DNA of 64,000 nucleotides, taken from NCBI RefSeq assembly GCF_004798705.1, contig NZ_CP039290.1, positions 4,092,001 to 4,156,000 of the forward strand, in the 5' to 3' direction. This DNA comes from Arthrobacter sp. PAMC25564 (GTDB lineage Bacteria > Actinomycetota > Actinomycetes > Actinomycetales > Micrococcaceae). The position numbers and the translations under genes were made by a program. The notes beneath the pieces are model-generated. The model was not told the origin of the DNA, ran no database searches, and was given only the letters and a program-made list of their open reading frames with translations. Below are positions 29,424 through 38,022 of the stretch, piece by piece (position 1 is the stretch's first letter; each line of letters starts with the position of its first letter).

Positions 29424-31052
29424 ATGAGCACCACATCCTTCACCCCGGCTGGTGGCGGCAACACCGGCACCCTCATTCCCGCTGGCCCCCGCACACTGTG
29501 GCGCGACTGGCTGGCCCTCGCCGTGCTGATGTCTCCGGTCCTGCTTGTGGCGGTGGACAACACAGCGCTGACCTTCGCGCTGCCCGCCATCGCCCGCGGC
29601 CTCGACGCCTCCGGCGTCCAGCTGCTCTGGATCGTCGACGCCTATCCACTCGTCCTGGCCGGGCTGCTCGTGGCGATGGGGAGCCTGGGCGACAGGATCG
29701 GCCGCCGCAGACTGCTATTTATCGGCAGCACCGGCTTCGCCGCGGTTTCGGCGGCCACCGCCTTCGCTCCCAGCGCAGAATGGCTGATCGCCGGCCGTGC
29801 AGGGCTGGGATTCTTCGGCGCCATGCTGATGCCATCCACCCTCTCCCTGATCCGCAATATCTTCCCGGAGCCCAACCGACGCCGGCTGGCCGTGGCCATC
29901 TGGGCGGCAGGCTTCTCCGGCGGCGCCGCCCTCGGCCCGATCCTCGGCGGGTGGCTCGTGGAGCACCTCTGGTGGGGTGCCGTGCTGCTGGTGGCGGTGC
30001 CGATCATCCTGCCGCTGCTGGTTCTCGGCCCGGCACTGATCCCGGAATCACGCGACCCGGATCCTGGCCGGGTGGACCTTCCCAGCATCGTCCTGTCCCT
30101 GCTGGTGATGGTTCCCGTGGTGTACGGCATCAAGATCCTGGCCACCCACGGCCTGGCCGCGGAGCCCCTCGCCGCCATTGGCTTCGGCCTGCTCATGGGT
30201 TACATCTTCATCCGGCGACAGCGGGCCCTGTTGCACAGATTCAAGGAGCAGGGGCACCAGGTGCCCGGAGGCCGGACGTCGCCACTGCTGGATGTCAGCC
30301 TCTTCGGCAACAAGGTCTTCAGCACCGCGATTACCGCCAATGTCCTGGCCTTGTTCTCCTACAACGGCTTCATCCTGTTCCTGGCCCAGCACCTGCAACT
30401 ACTGGAGGGCCAGTCCCCCTCCGAGTCCGGTGTCGCCATGGTCCCGGCGCTCATTGCCACTGTCGTGGCGGGCCTGCTGGTGGTGCCGCTGGTGCGCCGG
30501 GTCCGGCCCGGCTTCGTGGTGGCCGGCGGGTTGCTGCTGGGCGCGGCGGGCTACTTCCTGGTGGCCTTCGGCGACCACAGCCACGGGCCGGGGCTCCTGC
30601 TGGCTGCCCTGCTGATCCTCTGCCTCGGTGTCGGCGCCGCGGAAACCATCTCCAACGACCTGATTCTGGCCGCGGCCCCGGCGGAGAAATCCGGGGCGGC
30701 CGCCGCGATTTCCGAGACGGGCTACGAGGTGGGCTCCCTGCTGGGCACGGCGGTTCTCGGCTCCATCCTGACCGCTTCCTACCAGCGCAACCTCCAGCTT
30801 CCCGCCGGCCTGGGAGAGCTGGCGCCGGAGCAGGCAACCGGGCACGCGACCGCGCAGGCAGGCGAGACGCTCGCGGGTGCCGTGAAGCTGGCCCAAACCC
30901 TGCCGTCTCCCCTGGCAGACGCCATGACGGTCGCGGCCCGTGCCGCCTTCGAATCAGGCGTCCATGTCACGGCCGCCATCGCGCTGGTCCTCATGGCGGG
31001 GGCCGCCGTCCTCGCCGCCGTCGTCCTCCGCAAGGTGCCCACGGCACGTTAA
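29424..31052 (+). CDS. MFS drug exporter, DHA2 (EmrB/QacA-like) family
   Basis: Proton-driven multidrug exporter of 542 residues with about 14 membrane segments. Motif D1 near the N-terminus reads LLVAVDNTALTFALPAIARG, followed by LLWIVDAYPLVLAGLLVAMG, motif A GSLGDRIGRRRLL and motif C-type AGFSGGAALGPILGGWLV. This layout matches the QacA/SmvA subgroup that expels cationic biocides. It starts at ATG 29424 with no clear ribosome site, and the promoter -10 is only seven bases away. Its expression is probably controlled by the divergent TetR gene. The substrate is inferred only from the family. Confidence 0.92.
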   Translation: MSTTSFTPAGGGNTGTLIPAGPRTLWRDWLALAVLMSPVLLVAVDNTALTFALPAIARGLDASGVQLLWIVDAYPLVLAGLLVAMGSLGDRIGRRRLLFIGSTGFAAVSAATAFAPSAEWLIAGRAGLGFFGAMLMPSTLSLIRNIFPEPNRRRLAVAIWAAGFSGGAALGPILGGWLVEHLWWGAVLLVAVPIILPLLVLGPALIPESRDPDPGRVDLPSIVLSLLVMVPVVYGIKILATHGLAAEPLAAIGFGLLMGYIFIRRQRALLHRFKEQGHQVPGGRTSPLLDVSLFGNKVFSTAITANVLALFSYNGFILFLAQHLQLLEGQSPSESGVAMVPALIATVVAGLLVVPLVRRVRPGFVVAGGLLLGAAGYFLVAFGDHSHGPGLLLAALLILCLGVGAAETISNDLILAAAPAEKSGAAAAISETGYEVGSLLGTAVLGSILTASYQRNLQLPAGLGELAPEQATGHATAQAGETLAGAVKLAQTLPSPLADAMTVAARAAFESGVHVTAAIALVLMAGAAVLAAVVLRKVPTAR

Positions 31053-31055
31053 GCA

Positions 31056-31090
31056 GCGTCCGACGCCGGGTGGAACCCGGCGTCGGACGC
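31056..31090. terminator. Bidirectional terminator hairpin (MFS / dps)
   Basis: Perfect 16-base arms GCGTCCGACGCCGGGT and ACCCGGCGTCGGACGC around GGA, between the convergent exporter and dps genes (3 and 24 bases from the two stops). Confidence 0.75.
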
Positions 31091-31114
31091 CCAACTGCCC
31101 TCGAGGTAGCGGTG

Positions 31115-31594
31115 CTACTTGCTGTCGGGGGTGGTGACGCTGGCCGAGGCCTTCATGGTCTCCGCGTTTACCAGCCAGGCGAACTGCTCCAGCTTGGCGA
31201 TGAAGGCGTGCAGCAGGTCCGCCGTGGTGGGATCCTCTTCGTCCACCTCGTCGTGGACCTTGCGCATCGTGCCGACGGCCGCCTCAAGGGCTGCGACGAT
31301 CCGCTCGATGGCGTCCTTGGTGGTGATCAGGCCTGCCGGGAATTCGGCAAGGGAGGTGGACTTGGCGACCGTCGCACTGCGGCCGTCCGGCAGCGCGTGG
31401 AGGGCACGCATGCGCTCTGCCATGTCGTCCGCGAAGGTACGTGCCGCGTCGATGATCTCGTCCAGCTGCAGGTGAAGGTCCCGGAAGTTCGTGCCTACGA
31501 TGTTCCAGTGCGCCTGCTTGCCCTGGATGTGAAGTTCAATCAGGTCCGCGAGAACTGCCTGCAGGTTGTTCGTCAGAGTCGGTGATGCTTTCAT
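31115..31594 (-). CDS. dps: Dps-family ferritin-like DNA-protection protein
   Basis: Mini-ferritin of 159 residues that oxidises and stores iron and protects DNA in starvation. The inter-subunit ferroxidase ligands lie in QGKQAHWNIVGTNFRDLHLQ (His29) and LDEIIDAAR (Asp/Glu), and the rest is a four-helix bundle. The N-terminus lacks a long basic tail, while the C-terminus is short and polar (ASVTTPDSK). It starts at ATG 31594 behind AGGAGG. About 90 bases upstream lies a weak AAGTA/TACTT inverted repeat with an iron-box-like core (9 of 19 positions), which I do not count as a site. Confidence 0.93.
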   Translation of the reverse strand: MKASPTLTNNLQAVLADLIELHIQGKQAHWNIVGTNFRDLHLQLDEIIDAARTFADDMAERMRALHALPDGRSATVAKSTSLAEFPAGLITTKDAIERIVAALEAAVGTMRKVHDEVDEEDPTTADLLHAFIAKLEQFAWLVNAETMKASASVTTPDSK

Positions 31595-31747
31595 GAATCC
31601 TCCTGGGTAGGTCCGATACCCCAGACGCTACCCCAGCGGACAACCGGCGTGCGACGGTCCCGGTGGAATTTCTCCGTCAGCTTACTAAGTAGCCTTACTT
31701 GTGTTCCCGGGAAGGTTCAGGCGGTGCGGTTTCAGGACGACGCGCCG

Positions 31748-31778
31748 CTGGCAGGACCGCCGTCGTCCGCCCTGCCAG
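31748..31778 (-). terminator. Possible terminator after AMIN-like gene
   Basis: Eight-base arms CTGGCAGG and CCTGCCAG around 15 bases, 17 bases downstream of the AMIN-like gene stop. The loop is long and there is no T-run. Confidence 0.35.
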
Positions 31779-31794
31779 AAACCCGGCGCCGGCG

Positions 31795-32355
31795 TCACCA
31801 GAAGTGCGCGACGTCGATCACGAGCCGTGACCCTGCACCGGGGCCGGCCAGGGTAAACACCCGGAACGGCAGCCGTGCCCGGACCCCGAGTCCGAGGCTG
31901 GCGTACCCCTCGAAGCTGCCCGCCCATGCCACCTGCCGGAAAGTCTGGTAACCGGCCACGTTGCTCAGTTCGTTCTTGTCCACGGGGTTGTAGGTGGGCT
32001 TGCCGCTGTCGTCGTACGCGGGAGCATTGACCGTGAACTGGAGGAACGCCTGGCCCCGCAACGGGACCGGGAGCCCGGAACCGTCCTGCACCACTTGGGG
32101 GACGTAGCGGACGGTGTAACCTGCCGCCGCTCCATTGAGGTCGACGACAAGCCGGTCGAAACAGTAGTGCTGGCCAGTGCGGACGTTAGTCACCTTCGCC
32201 TGGCTCATGGCGGGATCCGTCTTGGCCAGTGAGCCCCACACCAGTCCGCAGTATGAGTCCGCGACGGCCGGCCCCGGCGCCAGGAGCCCCAGGCCCACGG
32301 CCATCAACACGGCGGCGAGCCACACGTGGATCTTGTTAAACCGGATCTTCCTCAC
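31795..32355 (-). CDS. Secreted AMIN-like domain protein
   Basis: Exported protein of 186 residues from GTG 32355, chosen because GGAGGAGATCC lies just upstream. The ATG at 32379 would give an unusually long leader. The signal peptide has RKIRFNK, then hydrophobic VWLAAVLMAVGLGLLAPG, with cleavage likely after PAVA. The mature part is the AMIN-like domain: VTNVRTGQHYCFDRLVVDL and LQFTVNAPAYDDSG, ending FRVFTLAGPGAGSRLVIDV. Two cysteines (in DSYCGL and HYCFD) may form a disulfide. The family is common in actinobacteria, and its ligand, presumably cell-wall material, is unproven. Confidence 0.82.
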   Translation of the reverse strand: MRKIRFNKIHVWLAAVLMAVGLGLLAPGPAVADSYCGLVWGSLAKTDPAMSQAKVTNVRTGQHYCFDRLVVDLNGAAAGYTVRYVPQVVQDGSGLPVPLRGQAFLQFTVNAPAYDDSGKPTYNPVDKNELSNVAGYQTFRQVAWAGSFEGYASLGLGVRARLPFRVFTLAGPGAGSRLVIDVAHFW

Positions 32356-32469
32356 TTGGATCTCCTCCAAACGGGCCATCCCCTGAAGCGACCAGACAGT
32401 CTAAGCCTAGGAGTGCGGGCGCCTGCTGGCGAGGGCTGCGCCGGGTTCGGCGCCCAACCGTTAGGAACG

Positions 32470-32506
32470 GCGAAGCGCCGGCACCCTTGCGGGCCCGGCG
32501 CTTCGC
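32470..32506 (-). terminator. Terminator-like hairpin after DUF4193 gene
   Basis: Twelve-base arms GCGAAGCGCCGG and CCGGCGCTTCGC around a 13-base loop, 56 bases past the DUF4193 stop. No T-run. Confidence 0.55.
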
Positions 32507-32561
32507 GCTTCCTTGCTGTGACGCGCGCAACGCCGTGAAGCTGGAACACGCGGGAGGATTC

Positions 32562-32867
32562 CTAGCCTTCGCAGTCGCGGCAGTACTTCATGCCGTTCTT
32601 TTCACGGGCGACCTGGGACCGGTGACGGACCAGGAAGCAGGAGGAGCAGGTGAATTCATCGGACTGCTCGGGAACGACAACGACGGTCAGTTCTTCGCCG
32701 GACAGGTCCGCACCCGGAAGGTCGATGCCTTCGGCCGTGTCGTTCTCGTCGACGTCGATAACAGCCGTCTGGGCACCGCCGCCACGGGAAGCCTGAAGCG
32801 CCTCCAGCGATTCGGCGGGAGATTCTTCTTCTGATTTGTTGCGTGGGGCGTCGTAATCGGTAGCCAT
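32562..32867 (-). CDS. DUF4193 zinc-ribbon-like protein
   Basis: A 101-residue actinobacterial protein. The N-terminal half is acidic and low-complexity after MATDYDAPRNKSEEE. The C-terminal 45 residues contain two CxxC pairs, FTCSSCFLVRHRSQ and KYCRDCEG, which should bind zinc. The conserved spacing and the terminal -CRDCEG identify DUF4193. Function is unknown. It stands alone with about 160 non-coding bases on the upstream side (32868-33028, nothing recognised). Confidence 0.9.
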   Translation of the reverse strand: MATDYDAPRNKSEEESPAESLEALQASRGGGAQTAVIDVDENDTAEGIDLPGADLSGEELTVVVVPEQSDEFTCSSCFLVRHRSQVAREKNGMKYCRDCEG

Positions 32868-33028
32868 TTCGGGGGTTCACTTTCGTTGCTGCGCAGCGCC
32901 ATTTCAGGCACCTCAGTGAAGCAGTTTAGGACATTATGCACCCAGTTGGAGAATAGTGGTCCCAAACCTGCCCTATGCGTCGTCCGGACCCGCAGATGCT
33001 ACGCACTTCGGCGTGTCCGCCGCCGGTT

Positions 33029-33523
33029 TCAGGCCACCGGCCAGACGACGAGCGTCTTCCACTTTGAGGGGTCCGGCTCGGCTGCGGGGTCGCTGAGGTA
33101 GTACTCCCACATCGCCTCTCCCGGGGTCACGCCGTCGGCCTGCATGCGTGCCTGGATCGCCCCGTAAGTCTGCTGGAGTTTTTCGTAGGGACCGATGTGC
33201 ATCGCCTCGTAGGCGTGGCCTGAGGGAAGCGATCCAGCGCTCACCCCCGTGTCCCCGCCGCCCGCGGGTGTGAACGGGGCAGCCAGCGGGAAGCCGGCCT
33301 CGACGTCGACGACGTCGGTCGGCATACCCCGGTACAGCGCGAACGGCGGGCCGGCCAACTGGACATGCTGTTGCTGCACCGCACCCATCACCGCCCCGAA
33401 GGCACGGCTGAAGAAGTCGCGCAGGGCGTTCATCGGTACGGTCTCGCGCACCACCGCCGTGGGCTGTTCCTTGAGTTGGCTGGACTTGATGTCCGGTCTC
33501 GATTCCGCGTTCGATTCACTCAT
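33029..33523 (-). CDS. GyrI-like / effector-binding domain protein
   Basis: Stand-alone GyrI-like small-molecule-binding domain, 164 residues. Family features are QPTAVVRETVPMNALRDFF at the first strand, PPFALYRGMPTDVVDVEAGF in the middle, and the HIGPYEKLQQTYGAI segment, where HxGPY is the classic motif. It ends WKTLVVWPVA. No DNA-binding domain is attached, so it is a free binding module, perhaps a drug sequestrator or hydrolase. No operon partner is evident. It starts at ATG 33523. Confidence 0.82.
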   Translation of the reverse strand: MSESNAESRPDIKSSQLKEQPTAVVRETVPMNALRDFFSRAFGAVMGAVQQQHVQLAGPPFALYRGMPTDVVDVEAGFPLAAPFTPAGGGDTGVSAGSLPSGHAYEAMHIGPYEKLQQTYGAIQARMQADGVTPGEAMWEYYLSDPAAEPDPSKWKTLVVWPVA

Positions 33524-33701
33524 ACCGCCAAGAATCCGCCGTCGGGATTCCGCGGTCTAGGGCCTTACGTCCCGGCGCGGGGCCCGGGTCATTCGCAGAC
33601 AGCCTGTAGCAGAGGACCGGCACGCTCCGTGCCAGGCAGCGACCCCGGTGGCGGCGACGCCAGGGAAGGCGGGAACTCCTCTGGGGCCATTACCGCTGCC
33701 G

Positions 33702-33733
33702 CTGCATGCCACCGGAGGTCCGGTGGCATGCAG
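33702..33733 (-). terminator. Terminator hairpin after speB
   Basis: Perfect 14-base arms CTGCATGCCACCGG and CCGGTGGCATGCAG around AGGT, starting 13 bases after the speB stop. The remaining stretch to 33523 holds nothing recognised. Confidence 0.65.
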
Positions 33734-33745
33734 TGCCAGGCATGC

Positions 33746-34744
33746 CTAAACGGTGGCGACTTCCAAGACTTTGTCGCCCATGATGGATGCGCCTTTGGAG
33801 CGGTTCACCATCAGCCCCAGAAGGTCAAAGACCAGGGTGGCTGCTGCCAGGGTGGTGATGTCTGCATGGTCGTAGGCCGGTGCGACCTCGACCACGTCGG
33901 CTCCCACGATGTTGACCCCGCTGAGGCCGCGCAGCAGGGCCAGCAACTCGCGGGAATGCAGGCCGCCCATCTCGGGGGTTCCGGTGCCTGGAGCGTAGGA
34001 GGGGTCCAGTACATCGATGTCGATGGAGACGTAGACCGGGGTGTCGCCCAGGCGCTCCTTGACCCTCTGGATTGCGGCCGGGACGCCGATGACGTCCAAA
34101 TCCGAGCAGCGGATGATCTGGAACCCGAACTCGTGGTCGCGCAGGAAGTCGTCACGGTCATAGACCGGGCCACGGATACCCACGTGCATGGACTTGTCCT
34201 CAACAAGCAGGCCCTCTTCGAAGGCCCGGCGGAAGATGGTTCCGTGGGTGATCGGCTGGTCGAAGTAGGTGTCCCAGGTGTCCAGGTGCGCGTCGAAGTG
34301 GAGCAGGGCAACCGGTCCGTGGACCTGGTTCAGGGCCCGCAGCATCGGCAAAGCGATGGTGTGGTCCCCACCGATGGAGATGAGTCTCTTCTCCTTGCTG
34401 ATCAGGGGCCGTGCCTGCTCTTCGATTTCGCGGACGGCGCGGGTGATGTCGTAGGGGGTGCAGGCGATGTCGCCGGCATCCACCACCTGGGCTTCGTACA
34501 CGGGCTCGACGTCGAGCTCCGGGTGGTAGCCGGGGCGCAGCAGCCGGGATGCTTCACGGACAGCGGCGGGCCCGAAACGGGCGCCGGGGCGGAAGGACGT
34601 GCCGCCATCGAACGGCACCCCGACGATTGCAATGTCGTAGTCCGGCACCCGGTCGATTTGAGGCAGCCGGGCGAACGTGCCAAGACCGGCATAGCGGGGT
34701 ACCTTCGTTGCGTCGACGGGGCCGATTGGCTTGTGCGTGGTCAT
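33746..34744 (-). CDS. speB: Agmatinase / guanidino-acid hydrolase (ureohydrolase)
   Basis: Dinuclear manganese hydrolase of 332 residues that splits urea from a guanidino compound. All metal motifs are present: GGDHTIALP, LLHFDAHLDTWD and SIDIDVLDPSYAPGTGTPE, plus the THGTIFRRA loop. It starts at ATG 34744, which overlaps the MFS gene stop (ATGA), with AAGAAGGAT upstream. The substrate could be agmatine, 4-guanidinobutyrate or another guanidino acid, because the family motifs do not separate these. The adjoining porter and PucR regulator argue for catabolism of an imported compound rather than polyamine biosynthesis. Confidence 0.88.
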   Translation of the reverse strand: MTTHKPIGPVDATKVPRYAGLGTFARLPQIDRVPDYDIAIVGVPFDGGTSFRPGARFGPAAVREASRLLRPGYHPELDVEPVYEAQVVDAGDIACTPYDITRAVREIEEQARPLISKEKRLISIGGDHTIALPMLRALNQVHGPVALLHFDAHLDTWDTYFDQPITHGTIFRRAFEEGLLVEDKSMHVGIRGPVYDRDDFLRDHEFGFQIIRCSDLDVIGVPAAIQRVKERLGDTPVYVSIDIDVLDPSYAPGTGTPEMGGLHSRELLALLRGLSGVNIVGADVVEVAPAYDHADITTLAAATLVFDLLGLMVNRSKGASIMGDKVLEVATV

Positions 34745-36117
34745 AGCAGTGATCCTTCTTTGATGGTTGCCGGGGTTGCCGGCCTTTTTTCGGTGGTGAG
34801 TTCCGCGAGAGATTTGTTGGCGGTTTCCGGCGCAAGGAGGAAGGTCGCCAGCAGCCCGACCAGGGAGATGACGGCGCCGATGAGCAGCGAGCCTGCGGCG
34901 CCGAAACTGAGGATGGCCACCGGCATCAGGTAGGTGCTGGCCGCGGAGCCAACGCGGCTGATTGCCGTGCCGAATCCCACGGCGGTGGCGCGGACCTCTG
35001 TGGGGAAGAGTTCGTTGGGGTAGACCACCTCGAGGAAGCTGGAGGCGCCGGAGGCCAGGGCGAAGATGGCCAGGGCGATGAAGAGCGGTGCGGCCTGGAC
35101 ATTCGGGATGAAGGCCGGGATGGCCAGGGCCACCACGATGATGCCGAAGCTCCACAAGAGCAGCCTGCGGCGGCCGATCTTCTCGACGAGCCAGAGCCCG
35201 GGGACGCCGCCGACGACGAAAAGCATGGAGATCAGGAAGGATCCGCCGTAAAGGTTGGCGTCACCTGTCATGCCCATGGATGCCAGCAGGTCCGGCGCGA
35301 AGGTGTAAACCGCGAAGAGCGGGATGACCTGGGCTGTCCAGAAGACGGAGACAAAGAGTGTGCGCTTCCAGGCCTGGCCCCTGAAGATGTCAAGGAACCT
35401 GCCCTGCTTTGCAGGACCTTCACTGTCCGAGGCGATGTCGGCGAGCCCATACTGCTGGCCGTAGACCTTTTTGATGACGGCGTCTGCCTCGTCACGGCGG
35501 CCACGGGAGAGCAGCCAGCGCGGGGACTCCGGGGTACCGAGCCGGAACAGCAGGGTGATGATGGCGAAGACCGCCGGGCTGGCAACCATGACGCGCCAGA
35601 CGTCCGGCCCCGTGTCGCGGAGCAGGTATCCGACGGCGTAGGCAGCTGCGGCGCCGATCGCCCAGACCACGAAGGTGGCACCCAAGAGACGGCCGCGGTG
35701 TTTCTTCGGGAGGAACTCGGCGAGCAGCGAGGTAGCGATCGGGTAGTCGGCGCCGATGGCCATACCGAGGAAAAACCTGCAGAGAACAACCTGCCAGACC
35801 TCGGTCGCGAAGCCGTTGAGGGCGGAGAACAGGGCCAGGGCGATAAGGTCGGCGATGTACATCTTGTGCCGGCCGATCTTGTCCGTCAGCCACCCGAAGA
35901 CGGCCCCGCCGAAGAAGATGCCAACCAGGCTGGCCGCACCGATCAGCCCGATTTCCACGGTACTCAGGTGCAGGCTCGGGGTCATCGTAATCAGGGCGAT
36001 ACCGATGATTGACAGCGCGTAGCCGTCGATAAACGGACCGCCTGAGGCGAAGAAGGTCAGCTTCTTGTGGAAATTTGTAAGTGGGGCGTCATCAATGAGA
36101 TTGCTCGTTGCGCTCAT
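34741..36117 (-). CDS. MFS metabolite porter (sugar-porter/MHS type), coupled to speB
   Basis: Twelve-helix MFS symporter of 458 residues. ATG 36117 with AGAGAGGG upstream is chosen over an upstream in-frame start. Motifs: GGAVFGWLTDKIGRHKMYIA (loop 2-3), RFFLGMAIGADYPIATSLLA, PESPRWLLSRGR between halves, and WLVEKIGRRRLLLW in the second half. Central PESPRWLL is typical of sugar-porter and aromatic-acid porter families. It overlaps the agmatinase gene by four bases, so the likely cargo is the guanidino substrate of that enzyme. That assignment is an inference from linkage. Confidence 0.88.
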   Translation of the reverse strand: MSATSNLIDDAPLTNFHKKLTFFASGGPFIDGYALSIIGIALITMTPSLHLSTVEIGLIGAASLVGIFFGGAVFGWLTDKIGRHKMYIADLIALALFSALNGFATEVWQVVLCRFFLGMAIGADYPIATSLLAEFLPKKHRGRLLGATFVVWAIGAAAAYAVGYLLRDTGPDVWRVMVASPAVFAIITLLFRLGTPESPRWLLSRGRRDEADAVIKKVYGQQYGLADIASDSEGPAKQGRFLDIFRGQAWKRTLFVSVFWTAQVIPLFAVYTFAPDLLASMGMTGDANLYGGSFLISMLFVVGGVPGLWLVEKIGRRRLLLWSFGIIVVALAIPAFIPNVQAAPLFIALAIFALASGASSFLEVVYPNELFPTEVRATAVGFGTAISRVGSAASTYLMPVAILSFGAAGSLLIGAVISLVGLLATFLLAPETANKSLAELTTEKRPATPATIKEGSLL

Positions 36118-36230
36118 TGCAAACCCTCTCTCGTGAATGCTCTTCGTTGAGCGGGAAGTAAGTGACTTAATCATGGGTGACCGGTATCACGTGGCATATT
36201 CGCCAATTGGATACAAATGACGAAGGAGTC

Positions 36231-36244
36231 TATACATCTGTATA
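36231..36244. promoter_or_regulatory. Candidate operator in the porter/pucR divergent region
   Basis: TATACA-TC-TGTATA, a perfect inverted repeat, centred about 53 bases before the PucR GTG and 120 bases before the porter ATG. The low-GC surroundings (36150-36260) look like overlapping divergent promoters. Confidence 0.45.
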
Positions 36245-36290
36245 AAATCGTCTAGGCCGCTACCCTTACCGAACGAAGGAGCCCCCGGTC

Positions 36291-37826
36291 GTGATTACCG
36301 TTGCCGAACTGCTGGCTGAGCCTCAGCTGGGCCTAAGCCTGATTGCAGGTTCCGAGGGCCTGGGGAACCGCATCACATGGGCGCACACCTCGGATCTTCC
36401 GCGGCTGTGGGAGTGGGTGACCGGCGGTGAGATCATGATGACCAATGGGTTGTCGATTCCGCCCGATGCCGCCGGACAGGTTGAACTTGCCCAGGCCCTG
36501 GTTGGGGCGGGCACGAGCGCTTTGGCTATCGGTGAGAAAATGCACGCCCCGCAACTTCTGCCCGAATTCCTGGATGCGTGCAATGCCCTCCCATTGCCTG
36601 TGATCAATGTGCCCTATCCCCTGCCGTTCATCGCCATTGCCCGCTCGGTCGCCGAATCTTCGCATTTGGAGGAATCCCGCAGGCTGCGGCAGACGGCAAG
36701 GATTTATGACCTTCTGCGGTTTGCCGGGGCCGGGAACCACTGGCAGAAGCTGCTCCACGGGGTGGCTGCTGAGCTGGATTCGCAGCTGTTCGTGGTGGAT
36801 CGGCGCTGCCTTCATCCCTGGCACCCGGACGGCGAGACGCTGCCGGCAAAGCTGGCGGAGGAGCTGAAGCCGCTGATCGGGCAGACATCGGGTGCCACGA
36901 AGAATTTCCAGTGGCACCGGCTGGATCAACAGCACATCCTCATGATGGACATTCCAACGCACGCCAATGCGCTGCTGGTCGTCCTCCCGGCGTCCGAACC
37001 GCACCCCGACGCTATCGTTCTGCTCCATGCGGCGACGGTTCTCGGTCTGGAGCTGTCACGCACCGTGCTCGGGCTGGAGAACCGGCTCCGGCTGGGTGCC
37101 GAGTTCCTTCTGCAGGCATTTGACGGCCGTTACGGGATCACGGATCTGGAAAGCCGCCTGTCCGAATTCAAAATTCCGGCGCAGGAGTTTCTGGTCGTCT
37201 CCATGTCCAGCGATGAGGGACAGCATCTGGCCAATGTCCACGTGGATCTATGGCGTCATGGCTTCGCGACTGCGTGCCTGCGCAACTTCAACAGGCTCCA
37301 CGTCGCGGTGTCCACGGAATGTTCAGCGGAGCTCTTGCGGCACGCGGTCGCGCCCGGCATCAGGATTGGGGTCAGTACCCCGACCACCGCTTCCGGCATT
37401 CAAAGAGCGCTTCAGGAGTCACTATGGGCGTTGGGAACAGCAGGCGGCACTACTGGCGCTGCCAGGCAACTGGTGCGCTATGCCGAAGGCCCTTCGTGGT
37501 TGGGGTTGACAAGTTATGAGGAAGGAAAAGCGCTCGTCCAACGACTCCTTGGTCCGGTCTTCGAGTACGAGCGGGGCCGCGAGCCGGATCTCATCCTCAC
37601 ACTGAAGACGTATCTGGAGATGCAACGCTCCTGGCAGAAGACGGCAGCCGCCCTATTCGCCCACCGGCAGACCATCATCTACCGGATCCGGAAGATCGGT
37701 GATCTGACAGGGCTGGACATGACCGAAACGTCAACCCTGGCCCAGCTCTGGTTCGCCTTGCAGATCCACGAGGCGATGGAGATCCGTGGCAGTAGCGCAC
37801 CGCTGGCGTCCCAGTCGCCGGCCTGA
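36291..37826 (+). CDS. PucR-family transcriptional regulator
   Basis: Regulator of 511 residues starting at GTG 36291 behind GAAGGAG. The N-terminal PucR domain (about 1-125) shows VAELLAEPQLGLSLIAG and TSDLPRLWEWVTGGEIMMTN. A GGDEF-like/CdaR central region follows. The C-terminal HTH_30 domain (about 435-495) reads TLKTYLEMQRSWQKTAAALF and AHRQTIIYRIRKIGDLTGLD. PucR proteins usually activate purine, allantoin or amino-acid catabolism in response to a metabolite. It is transcribed away from the MFS-speB pair, which is its most likely target. Confidence 0.9.
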   Translation: MITVAELLAEPQLGLSLIAGSEGLGNRITWAHTSDLPRLWEWVTGGEIMMTNGLSIPPDAAGQVELAQALVGAGTSALAIGEKMHAPQLLPEFLDACNALPLPVINVPYPLPFIAIARSVAESSHLEESRRLRQTARIYDLLRFAGAGNHWQKLLHGVAAELDSQLFVVDRRCLHPWHPDGETLPAKLAEELKPLIGQTSGATKNFQWHRLDQQHILMMDIPTHANALLVVLPASEPHPDAIVLLHAATVLGLELSRTVLGLENRLRLGAEFLLQAFDGRYGITDLESRLSEFKIPAQEFLVVSMSSDEGQHLANVHVDLWRHGFATACLRNFNRLHVAVSTECSAELLRHAVAPGIRIGVSTPTTASGIQRALQESLWALGTAGGTTGAARQLVRYAEGPSWLGLTSYEEGKALVQRLLGPVFEYERGREPDLILTLKTYLEMQRSWQKTAAALFAHRQTIIYRIRKIGDLTGLDMTETSTLAQLWFALQIHEAMEIRGSSAPLASQSPA

Positions 37827-37851
37827 TGGGCGGGGCGCTGACGGCATATTT

Positions 37852-38022
37852 CTAAACCAATGCCATTCTGGTCACTGTGTTGCGCAGCTCGCCGAAGCCG
37901 CTGGCACGAGTCACCAGCTCATCTCCGGGCGCAGGATGATCTATGACTCCCGCGCGTTGCCGATGGCCACCGGTGTCCCAGCGAGGATGACATCACTGGC
38001 TTCCGAGATGGCGCCTCTGCCC
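37852..38022 (-). pseudogene. Remnant of a fumarylacetoacetate-hydrolase-family gene
   Basis: Minus strand, ending at TAG 37854-37852. The last residues HPAPGDELVTRASGFGELRN and TVTRMALV match the C-terminus of FAH-fold hydrolases (…PGDEV…G.G.L.N). In another frame just upstream, EASDVILAGTPVAIGNARES matches their GDVILTGTP block but runs into TAG. The two parts join by a frameshift near 37955. The N-terminal 150 or more residues of the family are missing. It is a decayed gene end, not a functional product. Confidence 0.6.

Noticed and set aside
31681..31703. Possible DtxR/IdeR box upstream of dps
   Set aside because: It matches only about 9 of 19 consensus positions, so it is not listed as a site.
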